The position numbers were made by a program, and so were the translations under genes. This document shows, piece by piece, positions 47,217 to 58,380 of a DNA stretch of 64,000 bases (positions are counted from its first letter, which is position 1; every line of letters begins with the position of its first letter). The stretch is from Nelumbo lutea (taxonomy: Eukaryota; Streptophyta; Magnoliopsida; Proteales; Nelumbonaceae), in assembly GCA_022828595.1 (NCBI GenBank), contig JAKGHH010000003.1, positions 57,215,759 through 57,279,758 of the forward strand, read 5' to 3'. The notes below the pieces were generated by a model. It saw only the letters and a program-made list of their open reading frames with translations. It had not been told where the DNA came from and searched no databases.

Positions 47217-47527
47217 AGTTTTTTTTTTTTTTTTGTAAGTCCCTTCTGATGGCCAATGTACTCCTATTTCTTGCAACGGAATAGATAATCTTTTTGCCCA
47301 AGTGTTCCTTTTCCCCGAACTGATTCTTTGTCGAACTGAATATGCCACTTTCTTGTCCGGGTTATTATACTTCCGCGACCTGTTTTTCCGCGAAGGCTTT
47401 TGCAGCGAACTGATTTTTTTCCGAGCTGATAATATGCCCGACTTTTTCTTGCTTGTTTACGCCGAGGTTCCTCTTGGCTCTGTATCGTGGCCCATAGGAC
47501 CTGATTTCGTCCACTTCGCTTGGTGGT

Positions 47528-50500
47528 TTATAGGTAGTATCGCCTTAAGTTCACGATGTTTCACGCTCGAGGTACTTGTTTGCCTTCCAAGGTTTCGAGT
47601 TCGTATGCCCCCCCGAGCGCTCTCTTTACTTTATAGGGCCCTTCCCAGTTTGGTCCAAGTTTGCCCACGCCGGGTTCGGGCACCATAATCTTACGAAGGA
47701 CCAGGTCGCCGACTCGGAAGCTTCGTTGCTTTACTCTGGCATTGTAGTAGCGAGCTACCTGCTGCTGGTATGTCGCTGTCCAGATGTGCGCGAGGTCCCT
47801 TACCTCGTCCAATAAGTCAAGGTTGGTACGTAACTCATCTCCATTTGTCCGATCGTCGTATGTTTCTAGTCGCAATGTTGGTACTTCGATTTCCGCCGGG
47901 ATCACTGCTTCAGTGCCGTAAGTGAGGTTGAAGGGGGTCTCTCCCGTGGCGGTTTTTTTTGTAGTTCGGTGAGCCCACAAGACACTTGGTAGCTCTTTGG
48001 CCCATAATCCCTTGGCTCGATCCAGATGTGCTTTCAGTCCACGCAGGATGGCTCTGTTCATTACTTTCGTCTGACCATTTGCCTGCGGGTGCGCGACTGA
48101 TGTGAAGTTTTGCAAAATCCCCATTTTCTGGAACCACTCTTAGAACTTGATATCCTCGAACTGCTTGCCGTTGTCGGAAATTAGTACCGGAGGTAACCCG
48201 AAGCGACATACTATGTTCTTCCAAAAGAAGTTCTGTATGTTTTGGGCCGTAATAGTTGCTAGGGGTTTGACTTCTATCCACTTCGTAAAGTAATCTACTG
48301 CAACGACTAGGAATTTTCTTCCACCTGTTGCTGGTGGGAATGACCCCAGGAGGTCAATGCCCCATTGTTCAAAGGGCCACGGGCTGGCGAGGTATTTGAG
48401 GTCGGAGGCAGGTTGATGGTGGATATTGGCGTGCTTCTGACACTTGTCGCATTTTCTGACGAGCTTGACAGCTTTTGCCTTCATCGTTGGCCAGTAGTAT
48501 CCTTGTCGAAGTGCTTTTTGGGCGAGTGCTCTACCCCCCAAAATGTCCGCCGCACAGGCCTTCATGAGTGTCGTGGAGTACAAACTCGGCTTCGGCAGGT
48601 CACAGGCAACGCAAGTAGGGGAGCGTGCAGGACCGTCGGTATAACCGTTTGTCTATTATGACGTATTTGGCTGCCTGGTGCTGCACCCTCTTGGCCGCAT
48701 TGCGTTCTGCAGGGAGGGTTCCGTCTATCAAGAAGCTCGCGAGTGTGTCGATCCAGCTCGGCTCTGCTTCCAGGACGGGAGCGACCTCCTCTGTCCCCTC
48801 GAGAATACTAGGCTGAGGTAAGTCCTCTATGTACATGGTTCTCATGTTGTTGTGACTTGTGCTGGCCAACTGGGACAGAGCGTCGGGCTTAGTGTTCTCT
48901 GACCTCGGGTTTGAGTAAAACTTGTCTCAGAGGTTTGTCAGTCAGGACGATGACGGTGTGAGCCTGGAATTATGGGCGGAGTTTCCGATCTGCTGTCACC
49001 AGTGCGTATGCTAGCTTTTCTATCTGCGGGTACCTTGTCTCTGCTCCCTGCAAAATTTTAATAACATAATAGATGGGTCGCTGGACCCGGTCTGTTTCTT
49101 TTATTAGTATCGAACTGACCACCTCGTCACTTGCCGAGAGGTACAGTTCTAAGACCTCGCCCTCTTCGGGCCAGCTAAGGTCGGCACACTAGCGAGGTAA
49201 CCTTTTAGCTCGTCAAACGCGAGCTGGCAGTCCTGGGTCCACTTGAACCCTTTGCCTTTGATTGCTTTGAAGAAAGGTAGGCAGCGGTCTGTTGATTTTG
49301 ACATGAAGCGGCTTAGAGCGGCTATGCGGCCGTTTAGCCTCTAAACTTCTTTTACTTTCCGAGGTGGTCTCATATCTAGAATGGCTTTTACCTTGTCCGG
49401 GTTGGCCTCAATACCACGCCAATTGACAATGTAGCCTAGGAATTTGCCCGAAGTGACGCCGAAGACACATTTGTTGGGGTTCAATTTTATGCTAAACTGA
49501 CGCATGATTTGGAAGACAGAATCTAAGTCTTGTATTAATTCTTGTGAAAACTGTGTCTTGACGACCATGTCGTCTACATAGCACTCTATCTCCGTGCCCA
49601 TCAGGGGCCGAAACAGCCTATTTACAAGTCTTTGGAAGGTCGACCCGGCATTTTTTAATCCGAAGGGCATGACCTTGTAGCAATATAGGCCGAACTCGGT
49701 TATGAAGTTGGTTTTTTCCTCATCGGATGGGTCCATCCGGATTTGGTTGTAGCCCGAGTAGGCATCCAGGAAGCTTAGCAACTCATGTCCCGAGGTCGCG
49801 TCCACTAGGCGGTCAATTCTGGGGAGGGGGAAGCAATCTTTCGGGCAAGCTCGATTCAGGTCGGTGTAGTCGACGCACATGCGCCACTTACCATTCGCCT
49901 TTTTTACCAGCACCGGGTTGGCCACCTAGCTCGGGTAATGGACTTCCCTTATGAAGTTTGCTGCGAGGAGCTTCTCGACCTCCTTGTTGACCGCCCTCCA
50001 GCGTTCTGGGGCTAAGTTGCGTTTCCTCTGTCTAACGGGTCTGACTACAAGGTCAGTATTAAGTTTGTGAGTTATCAGGTCGGGGCTAATGCCAAGCATG
50101 TCAGTCGCGGACCAGGCAAAAATATCTAAATTTTGAAGTAAAAAACTCACCAGTTAGGTTCGTAGGGGTTCCTCGACGGAAGCTTCGATCTGAAGTGTGC
50201 GAGCTGGGTCCGTAGCCGAAGTCGGGATTGCGACCGTTTCCTCCATGGGCGAAGCTCATTCCTCACCCTGCTCTGCAGGCTGCTCTAGTTCGAGGTCGTC
50301 GGTCCCCTTGGTTTTTCCCTTTAGGGTGGCAACATAACACTTGCGGGACTCGAGCTGGTCGCCCCACACTACCCCCACACCGAAGTCCGTAGGGAACTTC
50401 ATGGCCAAATAGTAGGTGGAGACCACCGCCCGTAGGATATGCGTGATCGGCCGCCCTATTATGGCATTGTATGGGGAGGGGGTTGCGACCACCAAGAAAT

Positions 50501-50765
50501 CATGGTTGAGTCTGACCACACAAGGCCATGTGCCGAATTCTACAGGTACTGTTATTTTTCCAAGGGGCCTGACTTCCTCTCCGCTGAAACCCACCAGGGG
50601 AGTGTTCGCGGGCTTCAGCTCGCTCCTCTGTAACTGTAGCTGGTCAAACGCTGATTTAAAGAGGATGTCCGCTGAACTGCCCGAATCTACGAGTACGCGT
50701 CTAACCTCGAAGTCGCTGATCCTTAGCTTAATGACAAGCGCGTCATCATGGGGGTAGCGAACCCC
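47528..50765 (-). pseudogene. Gypsy pol: protease, reverse transcriptase, partial RNase H, integrase
   Basis: Minus strand. Protease near 50700 with RVLVDSGSSADI; then YNAIIGRP near 50460. Reverse transcriptase 49341-50150 shows WRMCVDYTDLNRACPKD, FLDAYSGYNQI, MPFGLKNAGSTFQR and CYVDDMVVK (catalytic YVDD intact). After the RT connection (TDKPLRQVL near 48930) the sequence jumps to ENTKPDALSQLAS, which normally follows RNase H, so most of RNase H is deleted. Integrase 47528-48583 has the zinc-binding CDKCQKH, WGIDLLGSFP and GLPPVLISDNG core motifs and a C-terminal WEGPYKV. Stops lie near 50766, 49926, 49338, 48128 and 47561; frameshifts lie between 49340 and 48954, at the RNase H junction and near 48590. 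It would copy and integrate the element. Confidence 0.9.
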
Positions 50766-52763
50766 TCACGCGTCGTCCTCCATGAAGAAGATTGGTTCTT
50801 CAGTCTTTGGTCTCTTTGGGGGGTTCCATTCCTCGAGGGCCGCTTCGCGAACTGAAGTCCGGGCCGCTGACGAGGTACACCCTACTACCACCGAACCTCC
50901 CACAATTACATGGATGGTTCCCCGAACTGGCCTCTCTTCCGGAGGCTGTCGCTGCAACGGTTCGGCAGGTCTGCTGCTAGACTCGGGGGCATCCTTTTTG
51001 TGCTCCCCTTGCCGGCCTGCCTTATTGTTATTATTGTTGTGCTGTACAAAGTTTCTCAAGTATCCGCGATGGATGGGCCCCTCTATCTCTTCCCGGAGAT
51101 TATTACACTGCTCGGTACTATGACCATGGTCTCTATGGAAACTACAATACAAACTCTTATTTCTCTCGTTCAGATTTCCCTTTAGGCGAGGTGGCCACTT
51201 CACGTATTGGGTGTCCTTGATCGTCATTAAGATCTCGGTCCACCTTGTGTTTAACGGCGTGTAATCCGTCCGAACTGCTAGGGGAGCTTAGAACGACTGG
51301 TTCGACTTCGGCTCCCGGGCCGAGTTTTTCCTGTCGACTGGGTTGGGGAGCTCACCTTCCCTCTTTCTTTTCTCGTTCTCGCCTTCGGTTCATTGGTTGA
51401 TTTCTTCCTCTGTCCTCATGAACTTGTCAGCGAGTTTGAGGAATTCGGCCACGGATGCGGGCTGGTTAGCTACCATGTGCCATTTGAATTCTTTGTGTGT
51501 TACCCCTCTTTTGGACACTGTGAGCTGCACTGCGGGGTCCAACCGTGGTATCTGCAAGCATGCTTCATTGAATCACTTGATGTAGCCCCAGATGGATTCT
51601 CCTTCCCTTTGGACTACTCCGAAGATGCTTTCCTCTGTTCTGGGGCACCGTTGGCTGGTGACAAAGTGTGCGGTGAAGACCTGCATGAACTGGGCCCAAC
51701 ACTTTATCGACCCGGGGGCCAGGTTCCTGTACCAAGTGCGGGCTACCCCCCTGAGGGCGGTGGTGAAGGCAACGCACATGCACGATTCGCTGGCCCTGGC
51801 GAGGTGCATTTGGGATTGGAAAGTGTCAACGTGGTCGTTGGGGTCGAAGGACCCGTCGTACTTGTCCAGAGGTGGGAGCTTGAAATTTCTGGGTAAGGGG
51901 ACCGCCAGGAGTTCTGATGCAAGGGGGGAAGGGACCGAGAGAATCGGGGCAGCTCCTACCTCGTCTGAGCTCGTCTCTTCTTTGCCTCTGAGCTCTGACA
52001 AGACACGGGTGGCGGTTCGGCGACTTCGCCGACACCTTCGTTGTTGAGTGGGCCTTGTACTGGCGCTGCTGGCCTCCATGTTTCCAATCTCGATGGGCCC
52101 GGAATGCTGGTAGTCTGCCGCCAGGGCGCCGAATCGGTTTTCTGTGAGCGGGAACTCGGGCTTGGAGCGCCGAGGTGCCGATCTCGCGGATGAGGTTCCC
52201 GACCCGCCTACGAGCTGCGAGGCGGGGATGATTTTTTTCTCTCTTCGGCCTGGGGACGAGGCCTGGCTGTTAGGGGGGTTCTGGGGCCGGGAGGCCTTTC
52301 CTTGGTGGGGGTGTCCATCCTGCGGGGAGGCCTTGACCGGCCTCGGAGCGGGGTGGCGAGGTGGAAGTAGTGGTTGGTTCAGTGGCAGTTGGGGGAACTG
52401 CTATTGATAGTGATACTGGTAGATGTTGTGCAGCACTTGGTGCTGGTGAAGCTGGTGCTGCTGGAACTGTTGCATTTGGGCTTGCATTGCCCGCATGCAC
52501 TAAATCAGGTCGTCCAACCGGTTTTGGCTGGCTGCCAGGGGGACGACAGTCGGTTCAATAAAGGTTGTCTCAATAGGGGGAGGAAAGGGGATGCTTGTGG
52601 CAGGAAGGTTTACGGGTGCCACTGCTTGTGGCGCATTCAAGCTGGGGATCCCATCCACCGAAAGGGGGATGGTGAACTGTCCAACACACACCACGGGGAC
52701 TTGAAGTTGTTCCCCAGTGGTGTTTGTTTCCGTGCCACGTCTGACATTGCTGGAGGAGGCCAT
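50766..52763 (-). pseudogene. Gypsy gag, one frame with several stops
   Basis: The ATG at 52763 begins MASSSNVRRGTETN about 64 bases inside the primer-binding site. One frame runs through to 50766. It contains a Gln/His-rich stretch (MQQFQQHQLHQHQ) near 52450, the gag core LPPLDKYDGSFDPNDHV and SKCWAQFMQ-like helices at 51660-51880, and a knuckle-like CSFHRDHGHSTEQC near 51140, typical of Tat gag. Stops at 52500, about 52400, 51573, about 51394 and 50766 interrupt it, mostly where CAG, CAA or CGA codons would be expected. No frameshift is needed, so decay is mainly by point mutation. Confidence 0.85.
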
Positions 52764-52825
52764 GAGTGTTGGGTTTTTTGAAGAAAAGGAGGGTATGGAA
52801 GTTTGGAGGGAGGCTTTTTGAAGCT

Positions 52826-52845
52826 TTCCCACAGACGGCGCCAAT
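52826..52845 (-). other. Primer-binding site of the gypsy element
   Basis: On the minus strand ATTGGCGCCGTCTGTGGGAA follows the 5' LTR directly. TGGCGCCGTCTGTGGG recurs in Tat-type plant elements; the priming tRNA (Arg and Asp have been proposed for related motifs) is not settled from sequence alone. Confidence 0.75.
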
Positions 52846-53750
52846 TGATGAAGCGCGATCCGGCCGGTCTTAGCTGTCAACGACCTTGCTTCTGAACTGA
52901 ATAGCAGGGAACCTGAAACAGAGGAGATGAGGAAGCTCCGGGGGAAACCCAGTGTAACGGCTCCGAAGCTTAAGTTAGAATCCTTCAAAAGCAAGATAAA
53001 ACCAGATAGCGCAAAGTTTTTGCATACCTTCTTTGTTGGGGGCAGGGGGCTCTTATAATCACTTCGCGCACTCGCTCCGAGGTCCTTGTCAGGTCGGGTA
53101 TGATTACCCTTGCGTTTGTCAATTTGGCCATTGTTCTTTCTGTTGGGACAGAACCGTCACTGCCTAACCGTCTCTCTAACTGGAGATGGTGGTGTCAGTG
53201 GCAGTGGCCGTTTAGAGTGTGGCCGCCAAGCGTCAGATCCCAAGTCAGTCAGGTGTGGCGCCCTCGGGCACGGACTTCCTCAATGTCAGGCATGGTACGA
53301 CTTGTTTGGTTTTGGTGCCCAGAAGGTTTGCGGAGTGGTGTGCGAGGTGAAGTCTTGAGTTTGGAGGTATCTATAGGACAGGTCAGTTCGGCAAGGTGTA
53401 TCCCGAACTGTTACAAGGCAGGCCAGTTTGGCGAGGTATATCCCGAGCTGTTACAAGGGTGGCCAGTTCGGTGAGGTATTCCCGAACTGTTACAAGGTTG
53501 GCTAGTTCGGCGAGGTATATCCCGAACTGTTACAAGGTTGGCCAGTTCGGTGAGGTATATCCCGAACTGAAGGTATGCCAGTTCGGATTACTTTCTGGTT
53601 TCGGGCCGAGGGTGAGTTTGGGCCCCCAGTAGGGAGTTCGGTCCGCTGGTGTCCCCTTGGTGTTCACGCCTTAGGCTTGCTTTTTTGCCGAGCTGTTGTT
53701 TTTGCCATGTGTCGCATAACTGTGAGGTCGGGCCAAATCTTCCTTCATCA
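52846..53750 (-). repeat. 5' LTR of the Tat-like gypsy element, with five 40-bp repeats
   Basis: It is 905 bp, TGATGAAG to CTTCATCA. It matches 43693-44606. The 40-bp dyad repeats lie at 53382-53578; the middle unit has lost two bases (GGTATTCCC for GGTATATCCC). Open frames across the repeats are by-products of the repeat. Confidence 0.93.
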
Positions 53751-54520
53751 GAAATCATGAAGCAAGGACTTCAATTCCTAAATGCTTTCATCATCTTGCC
53801 AATCAAGAACATATCATCAATATATAATAGGAGAATAGTGATACCCTGGGGCCACTTCTTAACAAAGAGAGAGTGATCAAAGGAGCTTTGACTATATCCA
53901 TCATTTACTACAGCATCTTGAAAATGCTCAAATGAAGCTTGGGGAGCTTGTTTCAAACCATATAAAGATTTCTTTAGGCCACATACTAAAGAAGGATCAT
54001 TGCAATATCCAAGAGGAGCCTTCATGTAGACTGTTTCCTTTAGCAATTCATAAAGGAAGGTATTCTTCACATCTAACTAACAGATGATCTAGGATTGGAC
54101 GACAAATAAAGCTAGAAGAGCATGAACTATTGTGATATTTTCAACTGGTACAAAGGTTTCTTCATAGTCAATGCCATACTCTTGGCTATAACCTTGAGAA
54201 ACTAATCTAGCTTTGTACCGATCAAGAGAGCCATCTGATTTTATTTTGGCAGTGTAAGCCCAACGGCTCCCAACAATGCAGGCATCTAAAGGAGTAAAAG
54301 GAGTAAAAAAAGCTCCCAAGTATCATTTTTATGTAGGGCTTTAACCTCGACATCCATGGCTTCTCTCCAATGAGAACTAATTTCTTGCTAATAAGAGTAA
54401 GGAATATCTATTGAGGACAAAGTAGTAGAGAAGGAACTATGGTTTTTATTAATACGATTAGAATGACAGGGGATGAATGGAAAAATTAGCATTGGAAGTA
54501 GTAGTATTTGAGGGAAAAGC
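53751..54520 (-). mobile_element. Copia relic B, reverse transcriptase part
   Basis: Minus strand. 54089-54319 contains KIKSDGSLDRYKARLVSQGY and YGIDYEETFVPV; 53771-54070 contains LKKSLYGLKQAPQASFEHF and LLLYIDDMFLIG, all copia RT blocks (IDDM here for the YVDDM core). A TAG near 54080 and a frameshift separate them. It rejoins 43692 across the gypsy insertion, and is interrupted on its 5' side at 54521 by a small DNA element, with more hinge sequence at 55154-55230. Confidence 0.85.
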
Positions 54521-54594
54521 TATGTTTTTTGAATTGTTTTTGCGTCTGGGTCGTGGGTCACTAGTTCGACCGGTTGGGTCGATTGCTTCATACC

Positions 54595-54671
<77 letters not shown>

Positions 54672-55153
54672 TATATATGTATATATAAGAAATAAATAAT
54701 GTATAAATATGTTTTAGATATGTTATATGTATTATTTTATATTTAATTTATGTTTTTTAATTCAGTTTTTAATTTTTATTTATAAAAATATTAAAAAATT
54801 GTAATTCGAGGCCAAAAAGGGGTCTTTCTTCGTAAAAAATAGTGGGGGAAGGTGTCTACGTCACCTTGGGACGCTTAGATCTCGAAAAGTTACCCAAAAT
54901 AAAAAAATCACCCCAATCAGATATTGGAGTGCAAAGTTATTGCCTTCGAAAGTTTTGCACGCATTGAGTGTGCAACCCATGACTCGGTCACTGGGTCGAA
55001 TGGGTCAACAGTTGAACCGGCCAAGTTGGATGATTCTTGACCAAGTCAACGGTTTTTGACTGTTTGATGGGTCTTGACTGAACGTGACCTAGAATCTTGG
55101 CCAGGTGACTGAACAGTTCAACCGGTTGAGTCAAAGGTGGGTTAAAAACATTG
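54521..55153. mobile_element. Mutator-like non-autonomous element with 9-bp duplication
   Basis: It is flanked by GGGAAAAGC (54512-54520) and GGGAAAAGT (55154-55162), eight of nine identical, a length typical of Mutator-like elements. Ends read TATGTTTTTTG and, inverted from the right, CAATGTTTTTAA. The interior is full of GGTCGAACCGG-type words and carries a (CA)n(TA)n microsatellite at 54594-54680. No coding capacity. It sits within copia relic B. Confidence 0.7.
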
Positions 55154-55551
55154 GGGAAAAGTATCACTAATAGGAGGATTTACATAATGATGTTCTGGAC
55201 TGAATGAAAATGGAGCGGTGGGTATTTATTCTATACTTAAACTTGTTGGAATTTTTGCTGTTATTCAATATATTTGTCAAGAGTAGGTAATGTAAGAAAG
55301 TTCTACCACCCACTTCTTGTAAGTGCTAAACTTGAATAAACTAGACTTAAAATGAGAAACCATGAAATGGAAATGATAAAGATGTTTAAGACTTTCAATG
55401 TTCAAAAGTCAATAATGTAAAATAAGTATCATCTTTCATGCTTCATGGTACTAATGGTACGAGGACTTGAATAGAAGCATTTGAGATAGTATAACAGTAT
55501 GAAAGTTTCAAAAAACAAATACTAGATTCAAAGTGAACTTTGGATCACTTG

Positions 55552-55767
55552 TTGGTTAAAAAGCTCATCCCAACACAAGGGTTTAACTAATGAGACTCAA
55601 GAAAAATTATAATGCAAAAACACTTTTTTTTTTGAGAAATTATGTATAAATTATAATGCCAAAACAATGTTGGTTAAAAATCTCACCCCAACACAGGGGT
55701 TTAACTCATGAGAATCAAGAAAGATTATAATGCCAAAACACTTTTTTTTTTTTTTTTGAGAAATTAT
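55552..55767. repeat. 118-bp tandem duplication
   Basis: TTGGTTAAAAAGCTCATCCC at 55552 recurs as TTGGTTAAAAATCTCACCCC at 55670, and the similarity continues through a T-rich GAGAAATTATGT end. The two copies differ at several sites, including poly-T length. Confidence 0.8.
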
Positions 55768-56356
55768 GTCAAACATCACACAACAAATTCACTGGTTGGA
55801 TTATGAATATTTGTTTGATTAACCTTACTAAGCAAGATGGTCTGTTTTTTACGGATTCAAAGTTGATATGATAGCCCACTTCGAAGAGTGGGCTTGTAAT
55901 ATATGATGGTGGTTGATATGATAGCCCACTTCCAAGATTGTCCTAAGTTATATATTGCTAGATGTTTGATATAATTTAAACCTATCTACTTCCTTCTTTT
56001 TTTCTATTTTCATTTTTCTCTAGGGTGAAATTAGCTAGAGCAAGAAGATATTATATAGCATCTTTGTTACACATGGTCATGATCATGTAGTTCTATATTT
56101 CTGCCCATCTAAAAAAAGTTTTGTTCTTCTCTTTTAGTCAAATAGAAAATATTCCTTCATTCTCTATGAGTCAAATAAAAAGTACTTCTCTTCCTTATGA
56201 AATGTGGTATGTGAATGATTTGTTTATGAGATGTGGTATGTGAACAATTTTCTTATGAAAGTTGGTATATGTGTAAATAATTTTCTTATGAAATGTGGTA
56301 TGCGGATGCTTTTCTTATGAAATGTTGTATGTGAATGCTTTTATATTTCCTTTACA
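55768..56356. other. Spacer with a short perfect hairpin and two small repeat sets
   Basis: AGCCCACT-TCGAAG-AGTGGGCT at about 55875-55896 is a perfect stem of 8 bp, and part of it (TTGATATGATAGCCCACTTC) repeats about 47 bp later. From 56195 to 56345 the phrase TTATGAAATGTGGTATGTGAA recurs at least five times at intervals of roughly 30 bp. No gene. Confidence 0.6.
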
Positions 56357-57625
56357 TTGGCTAAAATCCTTTTGTTGGCAAAAGTTTCGTTTCCATCATG
56401 CATAGGAATGAAAGTAGGGAGATATATGTTCATTGTCAACCATGGTGGTCAATGGAAGACCACTAATGGGAAGTTGTCATATGTTGGTGGTGATGTGGGA
56501 TATGTAGATAACATTGATAGTGACAGGATTTGCTACTTAGACATCATCGATGACTTTTGCAATTTGTGTGGGATACCTCCTGGTAATATGGTAACCATAA
56601 TCGTGAACTAGAGGAAGAATTGGGTTTGTTGGGCATTGAGAGTGACATATTGCAGATGTTTGCTTTGCATAGTTATATGTGTGAGATTATCTTCTATGTC
56701 ACTACTATGGATGCTAAATGTGTATCAGTTGATGACATGTGTGTTCAAAAAAGTGGAAAGAATAATGGCCATAGAAAATGAAAGTATATAGTTGAAGGTG
56801 ATGATGACTGTTGCATTATTGAATCTATATCCGATGATGATGCTCATTATGATGGTATTGGAGATGGTGCATCTGAGCATGAGTATGGTTATGGAATGGA
56901 GGGTAGTGATGGTGAATTTGATGAAGATTAGAATTGTGGAGATGGGCTAGGTGGTGATGATGATGTGTTGGAAGGTGATATTGGTGACTTTGATTTAGAA
57001 CAAGATTATGGGAAGGAGATGAAAGCTGATGTTGGGGAATTCAATAAAGGGAAAGGTGATGTTTGTAGTGGTAGGGGTGTTGGTGTACCATCAACTGGGC
57101 ATGATGGTGTTGGTGTATCATTAGCAGGGCATGGTGATGCACCATTGAGTGACAATGATGATGTAAATAGTGGTGGAAATTGGGATATAGTTGATTTGTC
57201 AAATTATGAACCATTGAGTGACAATGACAATCCAAAATGGGGTAGCTGGGTTGAGAATGGACAGTCCACCTGAATTTGAATTTTTTAAACCAAAATTTCT
57301 TGTTGGAATGGAATTTGCAACTATAAAGGAGTTCAAAGAAGTCTTAAGGCATTGCTATGTGATAGAAGGTGTGGAAATCAAGAGGAAGAAGAATGAGAAG
57401 TCTAGATTTACTAGAGTTTGTGTTGTTAGTGAATGTATGTGGATGATACATGCATCCCTCAGCCAGGATGGGGTAGTTTCATTGTCAAGACACTCCATGG
57501 CAGACATACTTGTTTGAGGATGACAACAAACAAAGAAGCTACCAACACATGACTATCCACAAAGACTGAGGGGTGGTTAAGGGTTAACCCCAACATGCCA
57601 GTACATGTACTCAATTCTGAATTTT
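56357..57625 (+). pseudogene. MULE (MuDR-type) transposase, N-terminal relic
   Basis: FIVNHGGQWKTTNGKLSYVG with VGYVDNIDSDRICYLDI (56430-56560) resembles the N-terminal region of MuDR-type transposases. An Asp/Gly-rich acidic linker follows with several shifts, then PKFLVGMEFATIKEFKEVLR and CMWMIHASLSQDG at 57290-57480, the DNA-binding region known as DBD_Tnp_Mut. A shift near 57500 leads to TNKEATNTWLSTK and NPNMPVHVL to about 57625. The catalytic DDE core and SWIM finger are absent from the window. Stops lie at 56611, about 56930 and 57273. It was once a DNA-cutting enzyme for a Mutator-like element; no terminal repeats identified. Confidence 0.75.
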
Positions 57626-58254
57626 TGAAGTTTGAAGGTAAGAGTAACTAAGAATTGAGATATTTACAGCCAAGTGACAAACACTTGATTTTTTTTTTTA
57701 TTATATAGAGCATGTGCATTGTTGTGTTTATATTCCAAAAGCCAAGTGAAACTTAGATGACCATGTGCATTACTATGTTTATATGTTTGGTTTTCTTTTG
57801 ATGATTTATCTTTTTGTGTATTTATTATAGGGTTATGATTAAGAATTTTTTTTTGTTTTGTTTTGTGTATATGATCAACGCTCAAGTGCATGAACCATGT
57901 TCAAGTTGGATATATTGTCAATATAACACTTATTTTTTGTAAATGTTGATGAACCACTTGTTAAATGAATGATGTTTTTTTTTTATTGTTTTTAAACAAT
58001 GTCCTCTTCTATATATGAAAGATGTGTTTTTAACCAAAATACCCCTAAATCACATTTGACGACTGGTTTTGTCAAACAAAAAGAATAACTTAGCTAACTC
58101 TAGCTGAGCTCAGATAAGTTGCATAGTGTTTGACAATTTAGAAGCTGCCAGTGTTGCAACCCAAAACTAAGATTCTTTGACATTAACAACATCAGGTCTA
58201 AGTTCAAGACTTAACAATTGAGGATAACTATAATTGATTTCAACTGACCTTTGC
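57626..58254. other. AT-rich spacer
   Basis: Poly-T patches at 57689 and 57970. No gene recognised. Confidence 0.5.
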
Positions 58255-58380
58255 ATTCATTTGACCACAATTAGGGCACCAGTGATGGCGATCTGCAAAG
58301 AGCTTAGCTTGTACCTGACCTAACACCTGACGTTCATTCATCCATTCCTCCTAGATTTGGATCATTTCATGTGGGAAAAG
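58255..58380 (-). other. Coding-like segment with a CPNCG zinc-ribbon motif
   Basis: On the minus strand a short open stretch reads EEWMNERQVLGQVQAKLFAD, then RHHWCPNCGQMNAKV. It is bounded upstream by a stop and downstream by a GT-less edge (CAG|TTG). The codon pattern and a two-cysteine knuckle look more gene-like than the neighbouring DNA, but I do not recognise the family. It lies on the same strand as the GRF relic 600 bp upstream and could be another exon of that locus. Confidence 0.25.

Larger units (their letters stand above)
43693..53750 (-). mobile_element. Complete Tat-lineage Ty3/gypsy element with antisense gene
   Basis: A 10,058-bp element on the minus strand, flanked by perfect GAAAT duplications (43688-43692 and 53751-53755). 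5' LTR 52846-53750, 3' LTR 43693-44606, both with TGATGAAG/CTTCATCA ends. Order on the minus strand: primer-binding site, gag, protease, reverse transcriptase, remnant RNase H, integrase, then a 2.9-kb region carrying an antisense gene, a purine-rich tract (AGGAGTAGGGGGC) and the 3' LTR. RT before integrase defines gypsy. The gag style, the long 3' region and the antisense frame are known of Tat elements (Retand, Grande, RIRE2-like). It lies inside copia relic B. Stops, a frameshift and an RNase H deletion make it non-autonomous. Confidence 0.93.

Noticed and set aside
46632..47348. 238-aa minus-strand frame opposite the antisense gene
   Set aside because: It lies on the sense strand of the gypsy element after integrase, but has no domain; the plus-strand reading has recognisable composition, splice sites and a TATA box, so this is taken as its shadow.
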